This document shows, piece after piece, positions 8,886 through 17,433 of a stretch of DNA of 64,000 nt (position 1 is the first letter of the stretch; each line of letters starts with the position of its first letter). The position numbers and the translations under genes are program-made. This DNA comes from Saprospiraceae bacterium (GTDB taxonomy: Bacteria > Bacteroidota > Bacteroidia > Chitinophagales > Saprospiraceae), in NCBI GenBank assembly GCA_028285545.1, contig JANQPA010000044.1, positions 1 through 64,000 of the forward strand. Reading direction: 5' to 3'. The notes beneath the pieces were generated by a model. The model saw only the letters and a program-made list of their open reading frames with translations. It was not told the DNA's origin and searched no databases.

Positions 8886-10379
8886 ATGAAATACAGGATC
8901 ATTTCTACTGCTCTATTTTTTTCACTATTTGTTATGCATCCTCGCGCCCAAAATTTCAAAAACAAACTTAGTACCACCTCCAAGACCTTTACAGCTTCTT
9001 CTGGAGAAAGCATCCAAGGAGAAGAAGGTATTCTTAAGGTGCCAGAAAATCGTAAAAAAACAAACTCTGAAAATATAGATCTAAAATATGTTCGACTAAA
9101 AAGCTTGAGCGATTCTCCTAAAGCCCCAATTATTTATTTGACTGGTGGGCCGGGTTCCACCTCTACTGGGCAAGCTAAGAACCCTAATGCTTTAAGTAGT
9201 TGGATTCCTCTTTTAAAAATTAGTGATGTTATCTTACTGGATCAGCGAGGTACTGGTTCCTATCCCAATAGACTGACCTGGATCTGGCAAGGAGATTTTC
9301 CTGAAGATTTTTTTGTTTCAGAAGAAAAAGCCCTTAATCATTACCGAAAAATGAGTCAAATGGCACTTGCACATTATCAAAACAATGGAATTGACATTGC
9401 AGGTTATACGACTCAACAAAGTGCACAGGATATCGATGATCTACGCAAAGCCCTGGATCTTGATAAAATAAGTTTAATGGGATTCAGTTATGGTACTCAT
9501 CTTGGCCTCAGCTATATAAAAGAATATGGAGAACATATCGAAAATGCCATTCTTATTGGAGTCGAAGGCCCTAATCACACCATGAAATTACCGCTTACTA
9601 TGGATCGTCAATTTCAAAAAATTGCACTTCTGGCATCCAAGGATGAATCAATTCGGTCTCATGTTCCTGACCTGATTGCCCTATATCAACAAGTAAAGAA
9701 AAAATTGAGTATTAATCCGGCAGAATTGGAGCTCAATCACCCTCTTACGAGAAAAAAAGTAAAAGTCAAAGTAGGAGCTTTTGGTCTGGATGGGTTTCTG
9801 CGTGCAGACATTGGAGATGCCAGTGACATTCCTGTTATTCCACGGCTTTTGTTCGACATCAATAAGGGGGATTATTCAAGTTTAAAGTGGTTTGCCCAAA
9901 AGCGGATCGTTTGGGCATTGGGCGTACAAGGTATGAGCATGATGATGGATGCTGCTTCCGGCGTCTCCCCTACCCGACTAGCTCAAATAAATGAAGAAAA
10001 TCAAAAGTCTATTTTTTCCAACGTAGTTAATTTTCCAAATCTGCCTACCCTGGATTTATGGAATATGGCAGATTTGGGAGATGATTTTAGAAGTAATCCG
10101 ATAAGTAAGGTCAGGACTTTATTTTTAAGTGGCTCTCTTGATTTTAACACCCCACCTTTTCAAGCAGAGGAGATCAAGTGGGGCTTTTCAAATGCCTATC
10201 ACATAATTGTGGAAAATGCAGGTCATGAACAAATCTTACCGCATAAAAACATTCAACAAGCAATTTTGGATTTCCTTAATGGTAAAAACGTAAGGGGGAA
10301 TACCGCTGTTTACCAAGCTATTCAATTTGTCCCAATTGGGGAAAGCAGTTCTAAGATTTCTCACCCCTCGATAAGGTAA
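8886..10379 (+). CDS. secreted proline iminopeptidase/tripeptidyl-aminopeptidase-like hydrolase (S33)
   Basis: The 497-residue protein has a signal peptide (LFFSLFVMHPRAQ). It has the features of S33 alpha/beta hydrolases: the oxyanion region YLTGGPGSTS, the ILLDQRGTG strand, the nucleophile GFSYGTH (Ser201), the acid in LFLSGSLDFNTP and the histidine in VENAGHEQIL. The C-terminal arrangement is that of the TAP-like subfamily, which releases N-terminal residues or short peptides. An export signal suggests peptide processing in the periplasm. It is divergent from the DUF6544-like gene and is followed by a strong bidirectional hairpin shared with the convergent repeat lipoprotein. Confidence 0.87.
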   Translation: MKYRIISTALFFSLFVMHPRAQNFKNKLSTTSKTFTASSGESIQGEEGILKVPENRKKTNSENIDLKYVRLKSLSDSPKAPIIYLTGGPGSTSTGQAKNPNALSSWIPLLKISDVILLDQRGTGSYPNRLTWIWQGDFPEDFFVSEEKALNHYRKMSQMALAHYQNNGIDIAGYTTQQSAQDIDDLRKALDLDKISLMGFSYGTHLGLSYIKEYGEHIENAILIGVEGPNHTMKLPLTMDRQFQKIALLASKDESIRSHVPDLIALYQQVKKKLSINPAELELNHPLTRKKVKVKVGAFGLDGFLRADIGDASDIPVIPRLLFDINKGDYSSLKWFAQKRIVWALGVQGMSMMMDAASGVSPTRLAQINEENQKSIFSNVVNFPNLPTLDLWNMADLGDDFRSNPISKVRTLFLSGSLDFNTPPFQAEEIKWGFSNAYHIIVENAGHEQILPHKNIQQAILDFLNGKNVRGNTAVYQAIQFVPIGESSSKISHPSIR

Positions 10380-10382
10380 AAA

Positions 10383-10432
10383 GTAAAAGGTAGAAAGTAA
10401 AAAGACTAGTTCTTCTACTTTCTACCTTTTAC
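10383..10432. terminator. bidirectional terminator between convergent genes
   Basis: Two perfect 17-nt arms (gtaaaaggtagaaagta and its complement) are separated by a 16-nt loop. The hairpin lies in the 63-bp gap between the stop codons of the S33 hydrolase and the repeat lipoprotein, as expected for a terminator serving both strands. The same 17-mer recurs in the inverted repeat at 43192. Confidence 0.75.
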
Positions 10433-10442
10433 ATTCATCCAT

Positions 10443-11465
10443 TTATTCTTCAGAATCATCAGGGTTATTATCTCCTCTACATTTTCTTACTGCCCTCAAG
10501 TAGTCAATGCGGTTTTTTAAGATAGCCTTCTTTCCATCTTCAAATTTAACGGTAAATGGAAATACGATCCTGGGTCGGAATCTGGCATTAGGGTTATGAT
10601 CCAGCCAAAGGTTAACAGCATTTAAGAAGTGTTCTCTATCCTTTACTCTTAATTTTCTTCCCCCCGGAAATTCAACAGTCAATGGGAATGTCACAGTGAA
10701 ACATCTTCTTTTTGCAACAAAATCACGGCACTTTTCTATAACCTCTTTTAATTCATCCAGGTTTTCAACAGTAATAACCGTTTCGTCATTTAAAGCAATA
10801 GAAAATGGATACTTTATGCTTATGCTATCTGCACCAGTTGGGCGTCCATATAACCAACGGTGGATAGCTCTTCGATAAGCATCTTCTGCATCTACTTCTT
10901 TTTCAGTACCATCAGGGAAAACAACGGTTACTGGAAATACTAGCCTGAAACAACGTAGTCGTGGATAAGGTACTTTAAATCGGTTGGTACAGCGGAAAAC
11001 TACACTTGCCAAATCCATTAGATCCTCTATAGTGATGATTTCATCATTCGGCAGCTGAACCTTATAAGGAAATACAATTCTTGGTCGTGCTCTGGAATCA
11101 GGATTATTTGTTCTCCAGGTATGAGCAATGGTTCTCATCATTGCTAAATCTTCAGCTACCACAAAGGTGCTATCTGGTAATTGCAGGGTCAATGGAAAAA
11201 CAAGATTAAAACATTTAGCAAGGCGACGTTTCCATTTTCTTCCACTTTTTGGAGTTGGGCCTTCTCCTTCTAATTCAATGGTAGAAGGTTCAAACAAGGC
11301 TACTGTACCATCATCCATAACATCTACGATATCGTTTGTAGGTGTTATTTCTTTAATTGGTTCTGACTCAAAAGTTTGAACAGCTGACTCCTTTTGACAT
11401 GAACTAATAACAAAACTAGAAAGTATTAAAACAACAAAACTCAATTTAAAAATGCGATGTAACAT
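10443..11465 (-). CDS. lipoprotein built of six alternating ~43-residue repeats
   Basis: From the ATG at 11465 the product has 340 residues and a lipoprotein signal (LSSFVISSC, Cys23). A longer frame begins with GTG at 11501 but spoils the signal peptide. After a linker of about 60 residues come six related units, starting near residues 85, 129, 172, 214, 255 and 299. They alternate between an A type (CF.L.FPLT...PDG, ending in a W..NP helix) and a B type (RIVFP..V...D, ending in a C-containing helix), giving three A-B pairs of about 85 residues. Each unit looks like a beta-hairpin followed by a helix. The domain family was not identified. A surface binding or structural role is inferred from the lipid anchor and tandem architecture. 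Confidence 0.8.
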   Translation of the reverse strand: MLHRIFKLSFVVLILSSFVISSCQKESAVQTFESEPIKEITPTNDIVDVMDDGTVALFEPSTIELEGEGPTPKSGRKWKRRLAKCFNLVFPLTLQLPDSTFVVAEDLAMMRTIAHTWRTNNPDSRARPRIVFPYKVQLPNDEIITIEDLMDLASVVFRCTNRFKVPYPRLRCFRLVFPVTVVFPDGTEKEVDAEDAYRRAIHRWLYGRPTGADSISIKYPFSIALNDETVITVENLDELKEVIEKCRDFVAKRRCFTVTFPLTVEFPGGRKLRVKDREHFLNAVNLWLDHNPNARFRPRIVFPFTVKFEDGKKAILKNRIDYLRAVRKCRGDNNPDDSEE

Positions 11466-11686
11466 GATGTTCGCTTTTGGGTTTAACATTAAATATTTCA
11501 CCCTGATAAGTCAGCGATTTCATTTTTGTAATCACTTTTTTTCATTTTTTTTCAAAAAAAATAATTTTTGAGGCAAAAATTATTTCATTCCTAGAGTTTT
11601 CAAGCCCATTCTGAGGTCTGCAACTAATGGTGTAAAATTCAATTTTTAATTACCCGCATCTCTAACGAAATCTTAATCTTTAATCC

Positions 11687-11857
11687 ATGCTGACATTTTT
11701 CCGAAAAATTAGACAGTCCTTGATTGAATCAGGTTCGATTCAAAAATACTTGTTGCATGCTATTGGTGAAATAGCTCTGGTGGTCATTGGAATATTGATT
11801 GATTTTTCATTCAAAAGGAGTTTCCCTTTCTCCTTTTTTTCGAAAAGAACTAGGTGA
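11687..11857 (+). pseudogene. truncated DUF6090-family gene (N-terminal fragment)
   Basis: The first 38 codons encode an N-terminus typical of DUF6090 proteins: MLTFFRKIRQSLIESG, then KYLLHAIGEIALVVIGILI, the membrane-helix signature of the family. In intact members this is followed by ALQINNWNE and a further 180 or so residues. Here the similarity stops at base 11800, and 18 unrelated codons lead to a stop at 11857. The out-of-family codons overlap the 3' end of the convergent AraC gene. This is best read as a deletion or insertion junction that removed the rest of the gene. Confidence 0.72.
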
Positions 11858-12673
11858 AAGCTTAGTATGTTTCGCAAAAAAATTGCTAAAATAGGAGGCC
11901 TCCTTAAAACCTAAATGAAAAGCAATTTCTTTAACATTCATTCCAGAATTTAATAAGAGTCTTTTAGCTTCAAGGATGATTCTCTCTTGGATATGGGTAC
12001 TTACATTGCTTCCAGTCTGTTTTTTTACTCTCCTATTTAATACAACAGTAGACACCCCTAATAATTCAGCATATTTATCAACGGAATAATGCTTGGTATA
12101 ATGCAAATTGATCTGAGAAAAGAATCTATCCAGAAAAATAAAAGACTGGTCCTTAATAGAATTTTGAACAAATAGGGGAAGAATAATAGACAGGATCGTA
12201 TGAGTGATAGAGGCCTTAATAAAATGATTATCGGAGTGATGAAAACCAATCAAGATCTCGATTAATTTATAAATACTCCGAGATTCTTGTTCTTGCAGTA
12301 CTAAAATAGTATTACTCCTACCCTGCTCATATCTTGGAAACTGGTTCAATATATCATGCTGATTAAATACATTATCAAACAATTCAGCTGCAAATGCAAT
12401 CAAGTAAGCTTCTGCGCCTTCACCTCTTTCTAATAAATGAACTGTTTCGGGAGCGATCAAATGAATAGAATGGGCTTGTATTTTGTAAAGTTGATTTTCA
12501 ATGTAGTGATTTCCTCCTCCTTCCTTAAAAAACCAAATTTCATAAAAATCATGCCGATGAGGCGTTGAGGTAATGTGAGGGCCTTGTTCCTCCTCTTCTT
12601 GATCATTAATATATTGGTAAAATTCAAATAATCTTTTACTACCAGTCTGCCCACTTAAGGAAAATCTTTCCAT
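11807..12673 (-). CDS. AraC-family transcriptional regulator with cupin sensor domain
   Basis: The 288-residue soluble protein has an N-terminal cupin-like AraC ligand domain (about 30-110). Its metal/ligand-site style motif is TPHRHDFYEIWFF, followed by HLIAPETVHLL. A C-terminal double helix-turn-helix (about 185-283) contains VKEIAFHLGFKEASYFSNFF and LSPSSFR. This architecture typically senses small sugars or related ligands. The neighbours are a truncated DUF6090 gene at its 3' end and the divergent ECF sigma operon on its 5' side. It could regulate the sigma/FecR/receptor module across the shared 290-bp intergenic region, but no operator was identified. Confidence 0.88.
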   Translation of the reverse strand: MERFSLSGQTGSKRLFEFYQYINDQEEEEQGPHITSTPHRHDFYEIWFFKEGGGNHYIENQLYKIQAHSIHLIAPETVHLLERGEGAEAYLIAFAAELFDNVFNQHDILNQFPRYEQGRSNTILVLQEQESRSIYKLIEILIGFHHSDNHFIKASITHTILSIILPLFVQNSIKDQSFIFLDRFFSQINLHYTKHYSVDKYAELLGVSTVVLNRRVKKQTGSNVSTHIQERIILEAKRLLLNSGMNVKEIAFHLGFKEASYFSNFFAKHTKLSPSSFRKKGERETPFE

Positions 12674-12963
12674 GTCAACTTGATTGGATCAAAGCCTTTA
12701 ACTCTTCTTTTAATTTGGGATTTGAGGGGCTTTTCGCTTCAAGGTCTAAAATTAATCGCTATATTTTCAATAATCCCGCTAAGCGAATATTTTTATAAGT
12801 CTTGTTAAAAATATAAATTAATAATATTTTTCATCTCATTAATCTTTCTTAGTCCATTGAAGTCAAATACGGGGAGGGGGAAATACGACTTTAATCGTTT
12901 TTAGAGTGATCACGTAACATTTCACTTAGCTTTTGGTAAAACAATAGCAACATTAATTTCCAA

Positions 12964-13584
12964 ATGCAGCACTTGAGCGATCAGGATTTATGGGAACAGC
13001 TTCGCGCCGGAAATTCGGAAGCGTTTGAACACATCTACCAATCCAATGTAGATCTGCTCTTTAGTTATGGCTGCAAATTTTCTTTTGATGAATCCCTGGT
13101 AAAAGATTGTATACAAGACCTCTTTATTGAATTATGGAAAAATCATAAAGGTCTGGGGACCACAAATTCCATAAAAAAATACCTTTTGGCTTCCATACGA
13201 AGGAAAATTATCAAAACCATTGACAAGAATAAGAAATGGCTCTTTTCCAACCGAATGGAAAACATCAACTTCAATCTGGAATTAGCTACCGAGGATAAAA
13301 TTATTCAAGAAGAAGTTGCTGCAGAAAACATCCAACTTGTCAAGGAAGCCTTAGAAGGCTTAAGTAAAAGGCAAAAAGAGGTCATCTATTTGAAATATTA
13401 TGCGGATCTTGATTATGAAGAAATTGAGGAAATCATGGATATTGGATATCAATCCTTAAGAAATTTGGTATCCAAAGCTCTAAAAAAGATGAAAGAAAAT
13501 GTGGGGAGTCTGGTTGTTTTATGGTTTCTTGAAAATTTTCCTGATTTTTTTGAGTACAAAAATGAAATTGTAGACTTATTATAG
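12964..13584 (+). CDS. ECF RNA polymerase sigma factor
   Basis: The 206-residue protein has a sigma-70 region 2 (about 10-85, AFEHIYQSNVDLLFSYG, then VKDCIQDLFIELWKN). Region 4 (about 128-180) shows LSKRQKEVIYLKYYADLDYE and a helix-turn-helix. It ends in a short hydrophobic/aromatic extension (VVLWFLENFPDFF) beyond region 4. It is followed 16 bp later by a FecR anti-sigma gene and then by an STN-domain TonB receptor. This is the standard cell-surface signalling layout of Bacteroidota: ligand binding at the receptor signals through FecR to release this sigma factor, which then activates the receptor gene and possibly others. Confidence 0.93.
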   Translation: MQHLSDQDLWEQLRAGNSEAFEHIYQSNVDLLFSYGCKFSFDESLVKDCIQDLFIELWKNHKGLGTTNSIKKYLLASIRRKIIKTIDKNKKWLFSNRMENINFNLELATEDKIIQEEVAAENIQLVKEALEGLSKRQKEVIYLKYYADLDYEEIEEIMDIGYQSLRNLVSKALKKMKENVGSLVVLWFLENFPDFFEYKNEIVDLL

Positions 13585-13600
13585 TAGAACTTGTTTTGGG

Positions 13601-14566
13601 ATGATACCATATGAAACATATGATGTAATTGAATTTGCTCAGGATCAGTCGTTTATACGCTGGGTCCAAAATAAAGATGAGGCAAATAATTTGTTCTGGG
13701 AGCAATGGCTTCAAGAACACCCTGAGAAGGTATCTACTGTTGAGGAAGCCAAACAGATGGTCCAATCCATACAATTTAAAGAAAAAAAGCTCACTTCTTC
13801 TGATAAGGATATGATTTGGGAAGCAATTTCCAAGACTACTGAAATAGAGCCTAAACAGAATATATTCAAAATATTGCCCAGGCAATGGTCCTATGCAGCT
13901 GCAATTCTGTTGGTGATAATTGGTACTGTGTTATTTTGGACTTTATCTTCGGGCACTACCATACAAACAGGGAATGCTGAAAGTTTGGCTTATAGTTTCC
14001 CAGATAATTCACAGGTAGAATTAAATGCTTCATCTAAGATCAGTTATAATGAGGAAAGGTGGGCAAGGGAAAGAACATTGACCTTAAAAGGCGAAGCCAT
14101 TTTTGATGTAGAAAAAGGATCACCATTTAAAATAAAAACAGCAGTTGGGGAAGTAGAGGTTTTAGGTACCCGATTTAATGTTTTTGTAAGAAATAATAAA
14201 ATGGAAGTCAATTGCTTTTCTGGTAGTGTCAGGGTCAGTTCAGGGTCAGATAATATCGTATTAAGCAGGGGAGAATCGGTGGTCTTCAAAAATGAGGTGA
14301 TGTCTACAGAATCTTTTCAGTTGGAGGAAAAGAAAATTTGGCAGGATGGCTTTTTTGAATTTGAGGATGCCACTTTTAAAGATGTCTTTGAAGAAATGGA
14401 AAGGCAATTTGATATAAAGATAAGAGCTTCTTCAGAAATAATGGACCTCCCCTATCATGGTTTTTTTGAAAATAAAGATCTGGAAAAGACCTTTGAAGAA
14501 GTGTGCTTTACCCAAAGGTTGAAGTACACAAAAGTCAGAACAGGAGTTTATTTAGTTGAAAAATAA
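13601..14566 (+). CDS. FecR-family anti-sigma factor (DUF4974 C-terminus)
   Basis: The 321-residue single-pass inner-membrane protein has a cytoplasmic sigma-binding part (1-95) and a transmembrane helix (97-115, SYAAAILLVIIGTVLFWTL). A periplasmic FecR domain (about 120-215) contains LTLKGEAIFDVEKG and VEVLGTRFNVFV. The C-terminal DUF4974-like module (about 245-320) is the part thought to contact the STN domain of the receptor. It is cotranscribed with the sigma gene (16 bp gap) and probably controls the receptor encoded next. Confidence 0.93.
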   Translation: MIPYETYDVIEFAQDQSFIRWVQNKDEANNLFWEQWLQEHPEKVSTVEEAKQMVQSIQFKEKKLTSSDKDMIWEAISKTTEIEPKQNIFKILPRQWSYAAAILLVIIGTVLFWTLSSGTTIQTGNAESLAYSFPDNSQVELNASSKISYNEERWARERTLTLKGEAIFDVEKGSPFKIKTAVGEVEVLGTRFNVFVRNNKMEVNCFSGSVRVSSGSDNIVLSRGESVVFKNEVMSTESFQLEEKKIWQDGFFEFEDATFKDVFEEMERQFDIKIRASSEIMDLPYHGFFENKDLEKTFEEVCFTQRLKYTKVRTGVYLVEK

Positions 14567-14571
14567 TCAAT

Positions 14572-14709
14572 CCTGGGGGTTGTGTAAAAAGTCAATTTTT
14601 GGAAAAAATTGACTTTAAAAAAATATATTTTATCCTTTTTAAGTGCAGAATATATATTAAAATAAAAACTAAAATTTTACAAAATTTTAGTTTTTACACA
14701 ACCCCTAGG
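14572..14709. promoter_or_regulatory. nested inverted-repeat structure before the TonB receptor gene
   Basis: Outer arms of 19 nt (14572-14590 and 14691-14709, one mismatch) enclose two perfect inner hairpins. One has 12-nt arms at 14589-14600/14604-14615. The other has 15-nt arms at 14664-14678/14681-14695. The arms overlap at the A5 and T5 tracts, so the outer stem and the inner hairpins compete at their ends. The right arm ends 8 bases before the receptor ATG at 14718. It may be an attenuator controlling receptor expression relative to sigma/FecR, or a small non-autonomous mobile element. No target-site duplication is obvious. Confidence 0.6.
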
Positions 14710-14717
14710 TATTAATA

Positions 14718-17423
14718 ATGAAGCAATTTATATTCAAATTATTGTTCATTTTTAGCTTATCATTCATAAGCCAGTCTATTTATTGTCAAAATAATTCCAT
14801 CTCCATAAATCATGAATTTGTAAATGCTTCCTTAGAAGAGGTCTTGCATTGGATTGAGGATAACCATCCGGTTAAAATTGCCTTTAGCAAGGAAGCCATT
14901 TCTGGAATAGTAGTCAATCAGAGATTTGAGGATATTCCTTTGGATCAGTTTTTTAAGACTCTTCTTAGCTCTACAAGCCTCACCTACCGATTTGTTCAGG
15001 AAAACAGGATCCTCATTGGTCCTATTGAACAATTAAGCTTAAGTCAGTCTCCTGAAGTACAATCACTATACACTCTCCAAGGAAAGATTATTGACCATAA
15101 TGGGAATGCTTTAGCCTTTGCAAATATTTTTAATGAAAAAAAACAAAAGGGAACCTATTCTAATGAAGAAGGACATTTCGAATGGCCAACATTAATTGAA
15201 TTAGATTCCATATTACTGGAAGTATCCTTTTTAGGATATGAAAAACAGACCTTGGTGGTTAAGGATTTCTCTCAGCCATTGCTTGTCAAGCTCAAACCAA
15301 GCTCACATTTTTTTAAAGAAGTAGAAGTAGTGGATTTTCTTCCTGGACCTAAATTTTCCCCATTATACTCTAACAATAAAAGCAGCACAGATATCCCCAG
15401 AGTGGCTATGTTACCAGGTGGCATAGATCTTTTTAGAAATATTCAATTATTGCCAGGCATTAAAGCCAATGATCATTTATCAGCTAAATTAAGAGTGCGG
15501 GGAGGTAATACAGATGAAAACCTAATCATTTTAGATGGAATGACACTGTATAATATAGACCACTTCTATGGTTTTTTTAGTGCCATTCACCCAGGGATTT
15601 TTGAAGATATTCAGGTTTTTAAAAATGCTTTTCCCATCGAGTTTAATGGCCGGACCTCCAGTATTGTGCAATTAAAATCTCCAGGCATCAGCAAAAAAAA
15701 GGGAATAAATGGTACTCTAGGTTTGGATTTCATATCAGCCAATGCCCTAATTGAGGCCTCCCCAAGTTCAAACATGTCACTAAGGGCGGCCGGTCGATTC
15801 ACACATCAGGATATTGCCAATTCTCCATTTTTTCAGCTCACCAATTCAGAATCCTTTGAAAGTAGAATCAATATAAGAGATCAGGAAAAAGTAGATGCCC
15901 TTATTCAGCTTAGCCCCGCTTTTAAATTTAATGACTTGTATCTAAACTGGCAATGGGCACCAGGTTCAGGCAATTTATTCAATGTAAGTATTTTTAGTGG
16001 CTTTGATCGGTATAAATATAATTATACAGAGACCTATAAGTTGTTTCAAAATGCAGCCGGCAGAGTAAGCATAAAGGAAGAAGGACTTGACAAAATGGAG
16101 TGGAGAAATAATGCTTATGGCATTCAATACCAAAAAAAATGGAGTGAATCATTTCAAAGTTCCTGGAATGTAAATTATTCAACTTACAAAACTGATCAAA
16201 AGGAAGGTTTTACCCTTACTCAGATAGTAAGGAACATGGAAAAAGTTAGAGCGGCTCCCAGATCTAACAAACTCAATACGATAGAAGGCTTCCGATTTAA
16301 TCAAAAAAATGAATGGCTGCTTTCTCAAAAATCCAGCCTGACTTTTGGCTATAGTTTTTTGAATGAAGAAATTAATTTTCAACTTACCAATTCAAATGGT
16401 CTTGATTCCCGTGATATCAGTAAAATTGACAATTCGAACACCCACAGTTTCTACTTTCTTTATAATTGGTCTCCCCTTCGAAGTTTAAGTTTTGATTTTG
16501 GAATTAATGCTCTTCACTATACTAAACTAGGAGGTGTTTATGGATCTCCAAGAATACAAGCCAAATATCAAATAAGCAATCAATTTAGCTTAAAAGGATC
16601 ATGGAGTTTATACCAACAGTTTTTGCGGCAATTATATCATGAGGATGTTTTTGGAAAAAATCAGGCCATTTGGGTATTGGCAGGAACCTCTAAAATTCTA
16701 CCTCAAGTAAAAATGCCTTTTATCAGATCAGAGCATTTTATGCTGGGGACTCGAATCAATTCAGAAAACTGGGAGCTGGATATTGAGTTTTTTAATAAAC
16801 AAAGAGATGGAATCGTTGAATATACCCTAAGAAGACCAGGGTTTAATCAAGACGGGGTCATCACCGAACCGGTTTTTGGCTTCTTCCTTGGCAATGGTTG
16901 GACCAAAGGTGTCGATGTGCTCCTAAAAAAGAAAGGACAAAAGTACAATGGCTGGATCAGCTACACCCTTAGTCGCTCTATGCATCGCCTTCGAGGAGTC
17001 AATTTTTATCGCCCCTTCCCAGCCCCAGATGATAGCCGCCATCAACTGAGTTGGATCAACAATTATTCTGTCAACCAACAATGGATGTTTAGTCTGAATT
17101 ACATTTATGCCTCCGGTCTCCCCTATTTGGATTATAGTAGAGTTAGAGAAATTCCCACAGATAGAAGATCCTTTTCCTATAATAATTTCCTTGAGCGATT
17201 TAAAGCCTATCATCGTATGGACTTTAGCCTCAACTATTCTACTCGTCTTTTGGGTATGGATTCCCAATTTGGCCTTTCCATATTTAATGTTCTAAACCGG
17301 AATAATGTGAAATATCGACAATTTGTTTTTTCTGTTCAGGAAGAACAGGATGCCAAAGTTCTGGGAACAGAAATAGAGCTGCTACCCAGAATTTGGAATG
17401 CTAGTTGGGAAATCAGATTTTAA
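14718..17423 (+). CDS. TonB-dependent receptor with STN signalling domain
   Basis: The 901-residue outer-membrane protein has a signal peptide (FIFSLSFISQSIYCQ). It continues with an STN (secretin/TonB N-terminal) domain (about 30-105, starting FVNASLEEVLHWIEDNHPVK) and a carboxypeptidase-regulatory-like domain (about 112-190, LQGKIIDHNGNALAFANIF). A plug follows (about 215-320, LSAKLRVRGGNTDENLIILDG), then a 22-strand beta-barrel. The STN domain shows that it is a transducer for the upstream FecR/ECF pair. No SusD partner follows, so it is a stand-alone transporter rather than a SusCD type. The substrate is unknown. Confidence 0.9.
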   Translation: MKQFIFKLLFIFSLSFISQSIYCQNNSISINHEFVNASLEEVLHWIEDNHPVKIAFSKEAISGIVVNQRFEDIPLDQFFKTLLSSTSLTYRFVQENRILIGPIEQLSLSQSPEVQSLYTLQGKIIDHNGNALAFANIFNEKKQKGTYSNEEGHFEWPTLIELDSILLEVSFLGYEKQTLVVKDFSQPLLVKLKPSSHFFKEVEVVDFLPGPKFSPLYSNNKSSTDIPRVAMLPGGIDLFRNIQLLPGIKANDHLSAKLRVRGGNTDENLIILDGMTLYNIDHFYGFFSAIHPGIFEDIQVFKNAFPIEFNGRTSSIVQLKSPGISKKKGINGTLGLDFISANALIEASPSSNMSLRAAGRFTHQDIANSPFFQLTNSESFESRINIRDQEKVDALIQLSPAFKFNDLYLNWQWAPGSGNLFNVSIFSGFDRYKYNYTETYKLFQNAAGRVSIKEEGLDKMEWRNNAYGIQYQKKWSESFQSSWNVNYSTYKTDQKEGFTLTQIVRNMEKVRAAPRSNKLNTIEGFRFNQKNEWLLSQKSSLTFGYSFLNEEINFQLTNSNGLDSRDISKIDNSNTHSFYFLYNWSPLRSLSFDFGINALHYTKLGGVYGSPRIQAKYQISNQFSLKGSWSLYQQFLRQLYHEDVFGKNQAIWVLAGTSKILPQVKMPFIRSEHFMLGTRINSENWELDIEFFNKQRDGIVEYTLRRPGFNQDGVITEPVFGFFLGNGWTKGVDVLLKKKGQKYNGWISYTLSRSMHRLRGVNFYRPFPAPDDSRHQLSWINNYSVNQQWMFSLNYIYASGLPYLDYSRVREIPTDRRSFSYNNFLERFKAYHRMDFSLNYSTRLLGMDSQFGLSIFNVLNRNNVKYRQFVFSVQEEQDAKVLGTEIELLPRIWNASWEIRF

Positions 17424-17433
17424 GAGTTTTCTT

